From NCBI RefSeq assembly GCF_012641275.1, contig NZ_JABAIA010000001.1:2852001-2916000 (forward strand): a stretch of DNA of 64,000 nt, written 5' to 3'. Below the pieces are notes generated by a model, which saw only the letters and a program-made list of their open reading frames with translations, searched no databases and was not told the origin of the DNA. Positions 52,172 through 62,700 of this stretch are shown here, one piece after another (position 1 is the first letter of the stretch; each line of letters begins with the position of its first letter). The translations under genes were made by a program, and so were the position numbers. This DNA is from Chitinophaga varians (GTDB lineage Bacteria > Bacteroidota > Bacteroidia > Chitinophagales > Chitinophagaceae).

Positions 52172-53101
52172 TCAACCCTGTACATCACAGTCGCGGTAAG
52201 CTTTTATCAGCGCGGCTTCCCCGTCTTTGCCCTGGCCGGCGATGCCGTGTTCCATACCCAGCACGCCTTTGTATCCTTTCTTGTTCAGGTGGGCGAAAAT
52301 ATTTTTATAGTTGATTTCACCGGTGCCAGGCTCCCTGCGGCCGGGGTTGTCACCGATCTGGATATAGGCAATTTCATCCCAGCACTGATCGATAGTAGGG
52401 ATGAGGTTGCCGGTATTGCGCTGCATATGGTAGATATCATAGAGAATTTTGCAGGAAGGGCTGTTGACGGCCTTACAAATCTCAAAGGATTGTTCAGCGG
52501 TACGGAGGAATAAATCCGGTGTATCACTGAGTGGTTCCAGTACCATGACAAGTTTATGTGGTTCAAAGATGGCAGCGCCTAAACGTAAAGCGGTGATCAC
52601 GTTGGCAGTCTGAATGCCCATGGGCAGGCTGCGGTCGAAGAAGCCGGGCACTACGGTGGCCCATTTGGCGTTGCAGCGTTTAGCCACGTCCACACTGTCT
52701 TTACAGGTTTTCACAAAGGCATCGGTGAATTCCTGTTTGCCGGTAGTCAGCGAAGTTTTCCAGTTGTTGCCGGTATCTACTACAAACACGCCCATGGTCA
52801 TGCCCAGTTTGGCGAGCAGGTTGCCAATCTTTTCCTGTTCAGCTACAGGGCGGTGCATCATGCCGTTATCTTCTATTGACCGGAAACCCTGGTCATACAT
52901 ATATTTGATCTGGTCGAGGAAATCTGCGCCGGCACTGTTTTTAAACATGCCATCGTGCGGGGCGAAGTTCATCTTAAAGGGTTTTTCCTTAGCAGCTGTA
53001 GTGCCGGCCGTAGCAGCCTGGCTTTTGCTGGTAATACCGCCCAGGGCCAGCGCGGAGATGCCGGCCAGAGTGCCCTGCTGCAGGAATTTTCTTCTTTCCA
53101 T
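52172..53101 (-). CDS. Hydroxypyruvate isomerase-like TIM barrel, exported
   Basis: 309 residues. The N terminus has a twin-arginine-like signal (MERRKFLQQGTLAGISALALGG), so export through Tat is likely. The TIM-barrel blocks VVPGFFDRSL, LVMVLEPLSDTPDLFLRT, ILYDIYHMQRNTGNLI and YIQIGDNPGRREPGTGEINY match the hydroxypyruvate isomerase (Hyi) group of sugar isomerases/epimerases. The substrate of the exported form is unknown. It is divergent from the GldK-like gene. Confidence 0.85.
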   Translation of the reverse strand: MERRKFLQQGTLAGISALALGGITSKSQAATAGTTAAKEKPFKMNFAPHDGMFKNSAGADFLDQIKYMYDQGFRSIEDNGMMHRPVAEQEKIGNLLAKLGMTMGVFVVDTGNNWKTSLTTGKQEFTDAFVKTCKDSVDVAKRCNAKWATVVPGFFDRSLPMGIQTANVITALRLGAAIFEPHKLVMVLEPLSDTPDLFLRTAEQSFEICKAVNSPSCKILYDIYHMQRNTGNLIPTIDQCWDEIAYIQIGDNPGRREPGTGEINYKNIFAHLNKKGYKGVLGMEHGIAGQGKDGEAALIKAYRDCDVQG

Positions 53102-53287
53102 AACGTAAGGTTATTTTAAAATGACATAGAAAAGGACATCCGCTAAATTTAATCGCTTTTATAAGGAAATGCTAATAAAGCTGAAAAAAATTCAACTCAT
53201 CCTCCATTTTTCGCATTCATAAAAAAATATTGCATTCCACTTTGTAATTTTTTAAATTCACCCACTTGTATTTTTTAAAACGTTTGG

Positions 53288-54253
53288 ATGACTAGATATT
53301 ATGTGACCTTTCTGCTGGGCGGGTTGCTCGGCCAGGTTATGACTACACGGGCGCAACAAGCCTTCACGCAGTATGAACAACAGATCCCAGGAACTACGGT
53401 AAGTTTTAAAATGGTGCCGATCAAAGGAGGCACTTTCACGTTAGGAAGCCCGGACAATGAAAAAGGAAGAAACAAAGACGAAGGCCCGGCGAAAAAAGTG
53501 ACAGTGGGCGATTTCTGGATGGGAGCTACAGAAGTGACTTTCGATGAATATGATATATATGCCGATGCGGAAAAGGATAAAACACCTGTCCCGGACGGTA
53601 TGACGCGCCCCAGCCCGCCATATATTGATCTGACGCTCGGCATGGGTAAAGCCGGCGGATATCCGGCCAATAGTATGAGCCAGTATGGTGCCCTGATGTA
53701 TTGTAAATGGCTGTACGCCAAAACCGGCATCTTCTACCGTCTGCCTACCGCGGCAGAATGGGAATATGCCTGTCGCGCGGGATCATCCACTCCCTATCCG
53801 TACGGAACAGATGCGTCCCAGCTGAAAAAATACGCCTGGTACGAGGCCAACAGCGAAGACAAATACCACAAGGTAGCACAGTTGCAACCCAATGCATGGG
53901 GACTGTATGATATGCTGGGCAACGTAGCAGAATGGACACTGGACCAGTATGACGAAAACGGCGTAGCTACGGTGTCTGCCACAGATCCATGGACGGCCCC
54001 CACAGCTAAAATGCCCCGCGTGATCAAAGGCGGCAACTACAAAGATGCAGCCCCGGCCTTACGCAGCGCCGCCCGTCTGAAGTCGGACCCGATATGGAAC
54101 CGCAGGGACCCACAGATTCCGAAAAGCTCCTGGTGGAATGCTGACGCTCCGTTTATTGGTTTCCGTATTGTAAGGCCAGCCAAACAACCAACACCGGAAG
54201 AAGCACAGAAATTTTTTGAAGAAGTGATCGATAAGTATAAAGGCGCACGCTAA
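53288..54253 (+). CDS. SUMF1/FGE-fold protein (GldK-like), exported
   Basis: 321 residues with a signal peptide ending near TTRAQ. The formylglycine-generating enzyme fold is clear: VPIKGGTFTLGSP, GPAKKVTVGDFWMGATEVT, YRLPTAAEWEYACRAGS, WGLYDMLGNVAEWTLDQY, RVIKGGNYKDAAPALRSAARL. True sulfatase-modifying enzymes have two active-site cysteines at that last block; they are not here, so it is probably a structural or ligand-binding relative. A Gfo/Idh/MocA gene follows after 39 bp. Confidence 0.85.
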   Translation: MTRYYVTFLLGGLLGQVMTTRAQQAFTQYEQQIPGTTVSFKMVPIKGGTFTLGSPDNEKGRNKDEGPAKKVTVGDFWMGATEVTFDEYDIYADAEKDKTPVPDGMTRPSPPYIDLTLGMGKAGGYPANSMSQYGALMYCKWLYAKTGIFYRLPTAAEWEYACRAGSSTPYPYGTDASQLKKYAWYEANSEDKYHKVAQLQPNAWGLYDMLGNVAEWTLDQYDENGVATVSATDPWTAPTAKMPRVIKGGNYKDAAPALRSAARLKSDPIWNRRDPQIPKSSWWNADAPFIGFRIVRPAKQPTPEEAQKFFEEVIDKYKGAR

Positions 54254-54292
54254 ACATCATCTAAAAAATCAATAAATCACAACGCATTTTTT

Positions 54293-55627
54293 ATGGAAAG
54301 CGAACAACAAAAATTCCACGACAAAGGCCGCCGCGATTTCGTTAAGCAGACATCCCTGCTTGCCGGAGGATTGCTGGCCATGCCCATCTTATCTAAAGCA
54401 AACTATTTCTCCGGTTCTTCTGATGTGATCAAGATTGCCCTCATTGGTTGCGGCGGCCGTGGTACCGGCGCTGCCACACAGGCACTGAGCACCAAAGAAA
54501 ACGTGCAACTGGTAGCCATGGCCGATGCCTTCCCTGACAGGTTGAACGACAGCTACAACAATATTAAGGAAGCCCTCGGCGATAAAGCCAGCAGGGTAAA
54601 CGTTCCGGAAAAAAATAAATTCACCGGCTTCGATGCCTACAAACAAGCCATCGCGCTGGCTGACGTGGTGATCCTGACCACACCTCCGGGTTTCCGGCCT
54701 ATCCACTTTGAAGAAGCCATCAGACAGAATAAACACGTGTTCATGGAAAAGCCGGTGGCAACAGATCCTGCCGGTATCAAAAAAGTACTGGACGCCGCCG
54801 CTCTAGCTAAATCCAAAAAACTGAACGTGGTGGTAGGCCTGCAACGCCGTTACCAGAACTCCTATCGTGAGCTCTATAAACGCGCGCAGGACGGTATGGT
54901 GGGTGATATCCTCTCCATGCAGGTATGGTGGAACCAGGGCGCATTGTGGGTAAAACCCCGCAAACCGGAGTATACCGAAATGGAATACCAGATGCGTAAC
55001 TGGTACTATTTCAACTGGCTCTGCGGCGATCATATCGTAGAACAACATATCCACAATATCGACGTAGGTAACTGGTTTAAAAACGCTACCCCTGTTACTG
55101 CCAGCGGTATGGGGGGCCGGGCCATCCGCACCGGTAAAGAATACGGAGAGATCTTCGACCACCACTATGTGGAATACCGTTATGCTGACGGCATCGTGAT
55201 GAACAGCCAGTGCCGCCACTGGAAAGACGCTCCCAGCAAAGTGGATGAAGAGATCGTAGGCACAAAAGGCCGCATCTACTGCGACAAAGCACAGATTGTG
55301 GACCACAAGGGGAAAGTGCTCTATCAGTTTGATAAGAAAAAAGAAAACAATCCTTATCAGACCGAGCACGACGAGCTGTTTGCTGCCATTGCAAAAGGAG
55401 AATACAAATTTGCCGATGCGCAGCGTGGCGCAGAAGCTACCCTTTCTGCCATCATCGGCCGCCTGGCCACTTATTCCGGCCAGGTGATCAACTGGAACAC
55501 CGCGCTCAACTCAGGGCTGGACCTGCAACCGAAGACCTATGCCTTCGATGCGCAGCCACCGGTAATGCCGGATGCGTCCGGAAACTATGCGTATGCAAAA
55601 CCAGGTATTACAAAATATTTTTCCTGA
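54293..55627 (+). CDS. Gfo/Idh/MocA-family oxidoreductase, Tat-exported
   Basis: 444 residues. Twin-arginine-type start (KGRRDFVKQTSLLAGGLLA), Rossmann block IKIALIGCGGRGTGAA, then DVVILTTPPGFRP, EKPVATDPAGIKKV with the family lysine, and a C-terminal beta sheet. NAD(P)-dependent sugar or inositol oxidation outside the cytoplasm is the family expectation. Co-transcribed with the GldK-like gene (39-bp gap). Confidence 0.92.
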   Translation: MESEQQKFHDKGRRDFVKQTSLLAGGLLAMPILSKANYFSGSSDVIKIALIGCGGRGTGAATQALSTKENVQLVAMADAFPDRLNDSYNNIKEALGDKASRVNVPEKNKFTGFDAYKQAIALADVVILTTPPGFRPIHFEEAIRQNKHVFMEKPVATDPAGIKKVLDAAALAKSKKLNVVVGLQRRYQNSYRELYKRAQDGMVGDILSMQVWWNQGALWVKPRKPEYTEMEYQMRNWYYFNWLCGDHIVEQHIHNIDVGNWFKNATPVTASGMGGRAIRTGKEYGEIFDHHYVEYRYADGIVMNSQCRHWKDAPSKVDEEIVGTKGRIYCDKAQIVDHKGKVLYQFDKKKENNPYQTEHDELFAAIAKGEYKFADAQRGAEATLSAIIGRLATYSGQVINWNTALNSGLDLQPKTYAFDAQPPVMPDASGNYAYAKPGITKYFS

Positions 55628-55655
55628 TATTTTTCTGCACACGATTATCAAACAA

Positions 55656-55690
55656 TGGGAAGATGCCAACGTCATCTTCCCATTTTATTT
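55656..55690 (+). terminator. Intrinsic terminator of the Gfo/Idh/MocA gene
   Basis: TGGGAAGATG (55656-55665) pairs with CATCTTCCCA (55673-55682), then a T-rich run. Confidence 0.8.
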
Positions 55691-55703
55691 ATAACTTACT
55701 GCT

Positions 55704-56993
55704 ATGAGATTAATTTTACTGCTTTCCGCCATCGGCCTGTCTTTACAGGCTTCGGCCCAGACGGCCGCCATCACTAAATGGGCCAACAGTACCCTGTTAC
55801 ACCAGCAGCCGCTGGAACAGGCGCATGTGGGTATTTCCATTTATGAACCGGCCACTAAAAAGTACTGGTACCAGTATCAGGACGATAAGTTTTTTACCCC
55901 TGCCTCCAATACCAAGATATTCTCCCTGTACGCAGGTTTGAAGCTGTTGGGCGATTCATTGCCGGCTGCGCGCTATTACGAAAACGATACCGCCATTTTT
56001 GTGAAAGGCATGGCAGACCCTTCTTTCCTGCATCCTGATTATACTTTTCAACCGCTGCTGCAGCTGTTGCAACAAACCGGTAAACAGATATATCTCGTTC
56101 CTGCGGTCAACCTCAACAAACGTTATGGCCCCGGATGGTCATGGGCCGACTTTGCCGATGATTATCAGCCGGAACTGACCGAATGGCCCATGTACGGCAA
56201 TGTGGTCCGTATCTACCATCATGGCGATACCAGTAAAATGGTACCGGCCCTTTATGACCTGGAAGCTACGCAAGACCGTACCATCAGCAATACCAGCACC
56301 GACAGGGATGAAAGAAACAATCTTTTTTTCCTGAAATACAACCCTGCCTATAAAGAAGTGTCTTCCACAGAAGTGCCTTTTATCACAGGTGGAGAACAAC
56401 AGCTCCGGGAAAGATTACAGGACACGCTGCATAAACGTATAGGCCTCGCCGTTGCCCCGCAATTTGCATCGTTTCAATTACTGAAAAGTATTCCGGCCGA
56501 TTCGCTGTTTACGCCGATGATGCATCGCAGCGATAATTTCTTTGCGGAACAAACACTGATGATGGCGTCGGCCAGTCTCTGGGATACGATCAGCACCAAA
56601 AAAATGATCGCCTGGTTGCAGGACGGCGACCTGAAGGACCTGCCGCATCCGCCGCAGTGGGTGGACGGTTCCGGCCTCTCCCGGTATAATCTGATCACGC
56701 CCCGCGACTTCGTCAGCATCCTGGACAAGATGTATGCGCTGTATCCGCAGCAGCGGTTATGGGATATTTTTCCTACAGGTGGTAAAGGCACCTTGCGCAA
56801 TTATTATCAGCAACAGTTTGTGCATGCTAAAACCGGAACGTTGAACGGGGTGGTGGCATTAAGCGGGTATCTGGTGACGAAGAAAAATAAAACGCTGATA
56901 TTCAGTGTGCTGGTAAATAATCACCAGGATACGGCCACGAATGTACGAAGAGCTGTAGAACGACTGCTGACAATGATCTGGAAGGACTATTAA
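55704..56993 (+). CDS. dacB: D-alanyl-D-alanine carboxypeptidase (PBP4 type, S13)
   Basis: 429 residues. Signal peptide (MRLILLLSAIGLSLQASAQ). Penicillin-binding motifs: SxxK is S68-K71 (PASNTKIF), SxN is in MHRSDNFFAEQ, and KTG is in VHAKTGTLNGVV. Cuts the D-Ala-D-Ala end and cross-links of peptidoglycan in the periplasm. Ordinary length for DacB of this phylum. Confidence 0.95.
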   Translation: MRLILLLSAIGLSLQASAQTAAITKWANSTLLHQQPLEQAHVGISIYEPATKKYWYQYQDDKFFTPASNTKIFSLYAGLKLLGDSLPAARYYENDTAIFVKGMADPSFLHPDYTFQPLLQLLQQTGKQIYLVPAVNLNKRYGPGWSWADFADDYQPELTEWPMYGNVVRIYHHGDTSKMVPALYDLEATQDRTISNTSTDRDERNNLFFLKYNPAYKEVSSTEVPFITGGEQQLRERLQDTLHKRIGLAVAPQFASFQLLKSIPADSLFTPMMHRSDNFFAEQTLMMASASLWDTISTKKMIAWLQDGDLKDLPHPPQWVDGSGLSRYNLITPRDFVSILDKMYALYPQQRLWDIFPTGGKGTLRNYYQQQFVHAKTGTLNGVVALSGYLVTKKNKTLIFSVLVNNHQDTATNVRRAVERLLTMIWKDY

Positions 56994-56998
56994 GGTGT

Positions 56999-57640
56999 TC
57001 AGGGTTTGAGTACATAAGATACCAGTTTGATGGTATCGTCTTCCTGGTCTGCTTCTATCAGTCCGATCCCTTTGGCGTAATAGCTGGTAGAGATGGTGCC
57101 GACGGCCACCGGATTGTTAAGTACAATGGCAGACGCGTCCAGCTTTACAGCAATCACATCAAGGTAGTTTTTGCCATTAACAGCTTTAGTGACGCCTTTC
57201 TGGGTGATGGTGTGTTGCAGGATGGCCTTGGTGGTAAGGGTGCCGTTGCTAACGGTAACAGTATCTGACCAGCTGCCGCCCACCGGCACAGATTCCTTGA
57301 GATAGGTCAGTTGCAGGCTGTCTGCCTTATAGCCCTGGAAAGTGAAGATACTGGCTATCTGGGTATAAATGCCGTCTTTACAGCTGGAGCAGAAGAAGAC
57401 GCTGTCATCGCCCACTATTTTGTAGGTAGTGCCGTTGATAGTGGTGTCTCCCCCAACAGTCAGGGTGTAGGAAATAGTGTCCTGGGTTTTATTAACATCA
57501 ATATAGGAGAAGGAGGAATTAGTAGTATACGGAGCATAGTCGCAGGCGGGGAATCCTGGTCCGTGGCTCATCTCTTTACTACAGGCGATCAGCAATGTGC
57601 AGCCTGCCAGAAACAAAAGGAGTGCGTGGAGGTGCTTCAT
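56999..57640 (-). CDS. Hypothetical lipoprotein
   Basis: 213 residues counted from the ATG at 57640. The lipobox (LLFLAGCTLLIACSKEM) is clear. The rest is beta-rich with a repeating pattern of short strands (SFSYIDVNKTQDTISYTLTV, KVVGDDSVFFCSSCK). No family recognised. A terminator lies just upstream, separating it from the next minus-strand gene. Confidence 0.75.
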   Translation of the reverse strand: MKHLHALLLFLAGCTLLIACSKEMSHGPGFPACDYAPYTTNSSFSYIDVNKTQDTISYTLTVGGDTTINGTTYKIVGDDSVFFCSSCKDGIYTQIASIFTFQGYKADSLQLTYLKESVPVGGSWSDTVTVSNGTLTTKAILQHTITQKGVTKAVNGKNYLDVIAVKLDASAIVLNNPVAVGTISTSYYAKGIGLIEADQEDDTIKLVSYVLKP

Positions 57641-57689
57641 AAACAATAGATCTGGTTATCCTATAACGTTCACTGCTATGAATTTATGC

Positions 57690-57727
57690 AAAAAAGGCCA
57701 ATAGTTTTTGGAACTACCGGCCTTTTT
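57690..57727. terminator. Hairpin terminator between two lipoprotein genes
   Basis: AAAAAGGCC (57691-57699) pairs with GGCCTTTTT (57719-57727), with inner TAGTT/AACTA pairing. Confidence 0.8.
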
Positions 57728-57746
57728 CATGTATAGTGATTTTTTG

Positions 57747-59516
57747 TTATTCTATTCTTACTTTAAATGAGCCACTGATGGGGACTAACGTGCCGCCTTG
57801 CATTTTTTGAATGTTGCCGGAGAAAGAACCTTCAACATATTCGCCAGCTACTCCCGTGCTGGTAATGGTGATATTCACTGACTGTCCGTAATAGTTATTG
57901 CCGCTCATACTCACTGAAAAGTAGGGAGCCACACTGGTGCCAACTTTGATATCCGGCAGTTCCATGTTGAGCTGACTGGAAGGTGTTGTTTTTTGTGCAG
58001 CTGAAATGAGATAATAGTTTGCAGAAGCTGTATCTGATTTGTGATAAGAAAACAGAATAGAGTCCGTAGGCGTGATGAAGGTAGTATTTTGTCCTTCCAG
58101 AAGAAGGGTGACGGTACTGGCTTGTATAGCGTCACAAGCCTGAAGATCGCGGGTGTAGTCACCCGGTGCGGCCTGGAAGGTAGTAGTCGACATCTTGTTG
58201 GCCGTCTCATCTACCGGATTGAGTGTTACCGTGGCCGTAGTGGTTTCACAACGCAGAATGGAAGCGGTATAGTTGCCGTTCAGGATAGGTGCTGCATAAT
58301 GCACACCATTTACCTGTATGTTGACCACTCCTTTGGTTACCGCGGCGCCATCACAGGTGGTTACTTTTCCACTGAAAGATAACCTGGACTGAGGATTAAT
58401 GGTGATGTTGAAGGTGCCGGCATTAGTGTCTGTTGACCATGGGCCTGCTTTTTTGGAGAAGATAACTTCGCCACATTTATCTTTTATCGTAATGGTTACC
58501 TGTTCGTTGGCCGGGACCAGCCCGCTTATTTCTCCGGCGGCATCCGTATAGCCGTAGGTGCTGCTGTTATTGTTGCGGGTAATTTGCACTGCGGTGTTGG
58601 CCAGCGGGTTGTTTTTATCGTCTTTAAAGGTGGCTTTCAAATTAACGATCGGGAACTGGGCGTCACAATTCCAAAAGGAGAAGTGTTTAACGGTGCCTAC
58701 GTAACTGTTGCCCATTTTCTCTGCGCTGCCTTCCTGCTGCCACAGACCGGTACTTTCATTGAAATGCCATAACGGAATGGTGGCTGGTGCTGTTTGCCGC
58801 AATGTGGCAGGAATTTCCATCCGGAAGGTGACGTTGTTGATTCCGTCCAGGTGCAGTTTCTCTCCGTTGTCGCCTTGTAATTCCAGCGCCATCATACCGA
58901 AGGACTGTAAGGCTACCAGTTCGTTTTTATCGTTGACAGCCCGCAGGTCGCCGGGCATGATGTCGGCGAAATCATCTCTTTCAGGATTGATGAAAGCATA
59001 TGTCAGTGTGGCTTTGCCTTTGTACGGTTTATTGGAGGCGTCCAGCACCTGGTTAGGGACAAAGATGAATTGTGCATTAGATGCACCGATGACGCCGCCG
59101 GCGGTAGCATCAAACGTGCCTGCCGTTGCTTTGGGTAATAGTTGTATCTGCACAAACTGTTCTCTCCCGGTGGCGGTTACACGAAAAGTACGGATGCCGT
59201 TAAAGAACCCTGCTTTCTGCACCGTCACTACAGCGGCGGCTTCCGTGATGCTTATATCCTGGAAGCGGAAAGAGCCATATTGATCGGTGAGCATGTTCTG
59301 CTCTCCGCACAGTACGCGCGCGCCCGCGATGGGGTTGTTGCTGGCATCTGTAACAATGCCCTGTACGCCTGCCTGTATCTTTTTATCAGAAATGGGAGGG
59401 GTGCCGGTAGAGGGGGACGTTGTTTCAGGGGGATTGTCTACTGTTACCATTCTTTTGTCGCAGGCTGCAAGCAACAAGGTACAGCAGGTTAACAGCCATA
59501 AAATTTTTCTTGTCAT
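57747..59516 (-). CDS. Lipoprotein with carboxypeptidase-regulatory-like domains
   Basis: 589 residues counted from the ATG at 59516 (MTRKILWLLTCCTLLLAACDK, lipobox at C). Residues about 40-120 form a carboxypeptidase regulatory-like beta sandwich (GVQGIVTDASNNPIAGARV). A second similar stretch (ATFKDDKNNPLANTAVQI) and a third beta domain follow. The protein probably sits on the outer membrane and binds surface polymers. It is divergent from susC. Confidence 0.78.
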   Translation of the reverse strand: MTRKILWLLTCCTLLLAACDKRMVTVDNPPETTSPSTGTPPISDKKIQAGVQGIVTDASNNPIAGARVLCGEQNMLTDQYGSFRFQDISITEAAAVVTVQKAGFFNGIRTFRVTATGREQFVQIQLLPKATAGTFDATAGGVIGASNAQFIFVPNQVLDASNKPYKGKATLTYAFINPERDDFADIMPGDLRAVNDKNELVALQSFGMMALELQGDNGEKLHLDGINNVTFRMEIPATLRQTAPATIPLWHFNESTGLWQQEGSAEKMGNSYVGTVKHFSFWNCDAQFPIVNLKATFKDDKNNPLANTAVQITRNNNSSTYGYTDAAGEISGLVPANEQVTITIKDKCGEVIFSKKAGPWSTDTNAGTFNITINPQSRLSFSGKVTTCDGAAVTKGVVNIQVNGVHYAAPILNGNYTASILRCETTTATVTLNPVDETANKMSTTTFQAAPGDYTRDLQACDAIQASTVTLLLEGQNTTFITPTDSILFSYHKSDTASANYYLISAAQKTTPSSQLNMELPDIKVGTSVAPYFSVSMSGNNYYGQSVNITITSTGVAGEYVEGSFSGNIQKMQGGTLVPISGSFKVRIE

Positions 59517-59556
59517 AGGGATGGAAATAGCTGATAAATAGTTCGCTAAAGACATA

Positions 59557-59564
59557 CAAATATA
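59557..59564 (-). promoter_or_regulatory. -7 box of the regulatory-domain lipoprotein gene
   Basis: TATATTTG on the minus strand fits TAnnTTTG, 41 bases before the ATG at 59516, which supports that start over 59555. Confidence 0.5.
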
Positions 59565-59643
59565 AAATATTCCTCTTATGCATATACGCTTTTAAAAAAA
59601 GACGTCAAAACCACGCTTATTTTTAGAAAATAATCAAGCTTTT

Positions 59644-59715
59644 TCTAAATATCTTACTCAGTGTATTCGATACACTTGTTGTTAATAAATCTAAATCTTA
59701 TTGTAAGATCTAAAT
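59644..59715. promoter_or_regulatory. Palindromes and direct repeats upstream of susC
   Basis: TCTAAAT occurs three times (59644-59650, 59690-59696, 59709-59715). Two perfect dyads, GTGTAT-TCG-ATACAC (59661-59675) and ATCTTA-TTG-TAAGAT (59695-59709), lie between them. They may be a regulator site for the susCD operon (inference). Confidence 0.45.
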
Positions 59716-59780
59716 AACGTCACATAAATTATTGAAAAACAGTAAAACGTAGCATTTTTTATCACCCAAAAATCTCATTT

Positions 59781-62700
59781 ATGAATCCACGTTATGCGAA
59801 GGCAATGCTATTGCTATGCCTTTCCGCCGCCTCGTCAGGGCCGGTCGCAGCCAGGGCTTTAATGCCTGCGGTGTGGCAGCAGGCCAATCCAACAATAGAA
59901 GGTAAAGTCAGGGACGTCAACGGGAATCCCCTGCCAGGGGTAACGGTGCTGTTGAAAGACAGCCAGCGCGGTGCCGTTACAGACGTAAAAGGAAGCTTTA
60001 CCCTGAAAGACGTTAAGAAAGACGCGGTGCTGCTGTTCCAGTTTGTAGGTTATGATCCGCAGGAAGTTAAAGTGGAAGGTCGTACATCCATTAACGTTGT
60101 CCTGAAGGAAAACCAGAAAACCCTGGACGAATACGTTGTTGTAGGGTATGGCACACAGAAAAAGGTGACCAAGACCGGCGCCGTGGCCACTGTGAAAGGA
60201 GCTGAACTGCAGCAGTCTCCCAACGTGAACATCTCCAATTCACTGGTAGGACGTATCCCGGGTATCATTGCTGTCAACAACAGCGGCGAGCCGGGCAATG
60301 ACAACTCCCGTATTTTTATCCGCGGCCGCAGCACGCTCGGTGTTAGCACGCCGCTGTATGTAATCGATGGCATTCCCCGTGAAGGCTTTGCCCGCCTGGC
60401 CCCTGGGGACATTGAAAGCGTGTCTGTATTGAAAGATGCGGCTGCTGCCATCTATGGTTCCCGTGCGGCCAATGGCGTTATCCTCGTTACCACCAAACGC
60501 GGAAAAATAGGCAAGCCTACTGTTAACTACGGCTTTAACCAGTCTTTTGTGTCGCCTACCCGCCTGCCTAAAATGGCGGATGCGCCTACCTACGCCAGGC
60601 TGGTCAATGAAATCCTGCAGTATGGCGGCGATGCGCCCCGCTTCTCAGAAGACCAGATCAAAAAATTCGGTGACGGCTCCGATCCCTGGTTATACCCTAA
60701 TACCAACTGGTATGATGCAGTGATCAAAAACACCTCCCTGCAAAACAGGCATGACCTGTCCCTCAGCGGCGGTACGGAAAAAATGACGTATTACGTATCA
60801 CTCGGAAGCCTCTTCCAGGATGGTATTTATAAGTCCAGCGCCACCTATTATAAACAACAAAACATCAGGGCCAACCTCGACGCAAACGTGAATGAAAACG
60901 TGCATCTGCGCTTCGACCTGGCAGGAAGACTGGAAAACAGACATTTCCCGCCACGTTCTGCCGGTTCCATTTTCCGCTCCCTGATGCGTGGACGGCCTAC
61001 TGAAAACGCCATCTGGCCCAATGGCCTCCCCGGACCAGACATCGAATACGGGGACAACCCGGTGGTAACGAGCACCGATATTATCGGATACACCAACGAT
61101 AAAAACTATGTAGTTAACGGTACCCTCGGCGCAACTGTCAACATCCCCTGGGTACAAGGATTGTCTGTCGATGGAAACTTCGCTTATGATCAAAACTTCG
61201 CTTTCATCAAAACATGGGTAAAGCCCTGGACGCTTTACACGCTTGATCCCAACAGCCCGGACCATAAGCTGAATCCCGCTTCCAGAGGGGTGAGCGCGCC
61301 GGAGCTGAATGAAAGCTTCAACAGCAACCGTATGACAACGGTGAACGTGAAACTGAATTATGTACGCTCTTTCGGAAAACATAACCTGAACACTTTCATC
61401 GCCTTTGAACAGGCCACTTTTGATGGCGACACCATGCTGGCCAATCGCCGGTACTTTATCAGTGATAAACTCGACCAGCTGTTTGCCGGCGGCGATAAGG
61501 AAAAAAATAACGGCGGCACCGGCTTCTCTTTTGCACGCAGAAACTATTTTGGCCGTATTTCCTACAACTATAAAGAAACATACCTGTTTGACTTCAACGC
61601 CCGTTATGACGGTACGCAGAACTTCCCGCGCAACAGCCGCTTCGGTTTCTTCCCCGGCGCTTCTGTGGGCTGGGTGCTGTCTAATGAAGGTTTCTGGAAA
61701 AAAGGCGTGCGTGCCGTGGATTACTTCAAAATCCGCGCTTCATGGGGCCAGATGGGGAATGACCAGATCCCGTCTTTCCAATACCTCAGTACCTATGGGT
61801 TCAGCGATGGGGGGGTGATGTTCGGTGGAGACCTGAACAAAGGTATTTACCAGATGCGTTCGCCTAATGAAGCCATTACCTGGGAGGTGGCCAATAACTA
61901 CGACGTAGGTATCGAGGCGTCATTGTTAGGTGAGAAATTGTCTGTAGAAGCAGATTACTTCTATACCCGCCGCGCCAACATCCTGGTGAGCCGTAGCCAA
62001 TCCATGCCCGCCTATACCGGTATGACGCTGCCACAGGAGAATATCGGTAAAGTGGAAAACAAAGGTTTCGAAGTTGTCCTGAAACACAAAAATGATATCA
62101 ACAAATTCCATTACGAGGTAGTCGGTACCGTTACCCATGCTCAAAACAAGATCCTGTTCTGGGACGAGGTGCCCAATGTTCCCGAATGGCAGAAATCAAC
62201 CGGCAGAATGATCGATGCGCCGCTGTACTACAAAGCGATCGGCATCTATAAAACACAGGAAGAAGTAGACAAGTCTCCCCATATCAGCGGAGCCCGCGCC
62301 GGTGACGTGATTTTTGCCGATGTTGACGGCAACGGCATCATCGATGACCTTGACCGTGTCCGGGTAAACCGCACCGAAAATCCCACCTGGATATTCGGTC
62401 TTACGCTGAGTGCCAAATACAACAACTTTGACTTCACTATGTTGTGGCAGGGCGCTACCGGCGCCAGCCAGTACCTGCACACGGAATCCGGTCTGATCGG
62501 CAACTTCCCCGAAGCGTATATCAAAGACCGTTGGACACCCGATAACATCAACGCATCCTGGCCAAGGGTAAATGACCGTGACCGCGAATATTGGGTAAAC
62601 CGCCAGAACACTTTCTGGTTCTGGAAAACAGACTATGCCCGTCTTAAAACAGTGGAGCTGGGGTATACTATTCCCGGACATGCTATCAGAAGCATCGGCC

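Noticed and set aside
53288..54253. True formylglycine-generating enzyme
   Set aside because: The two active-site cysteines in the RGGSF-like block are absent (the block reads KGGNYKDAAPALRS).
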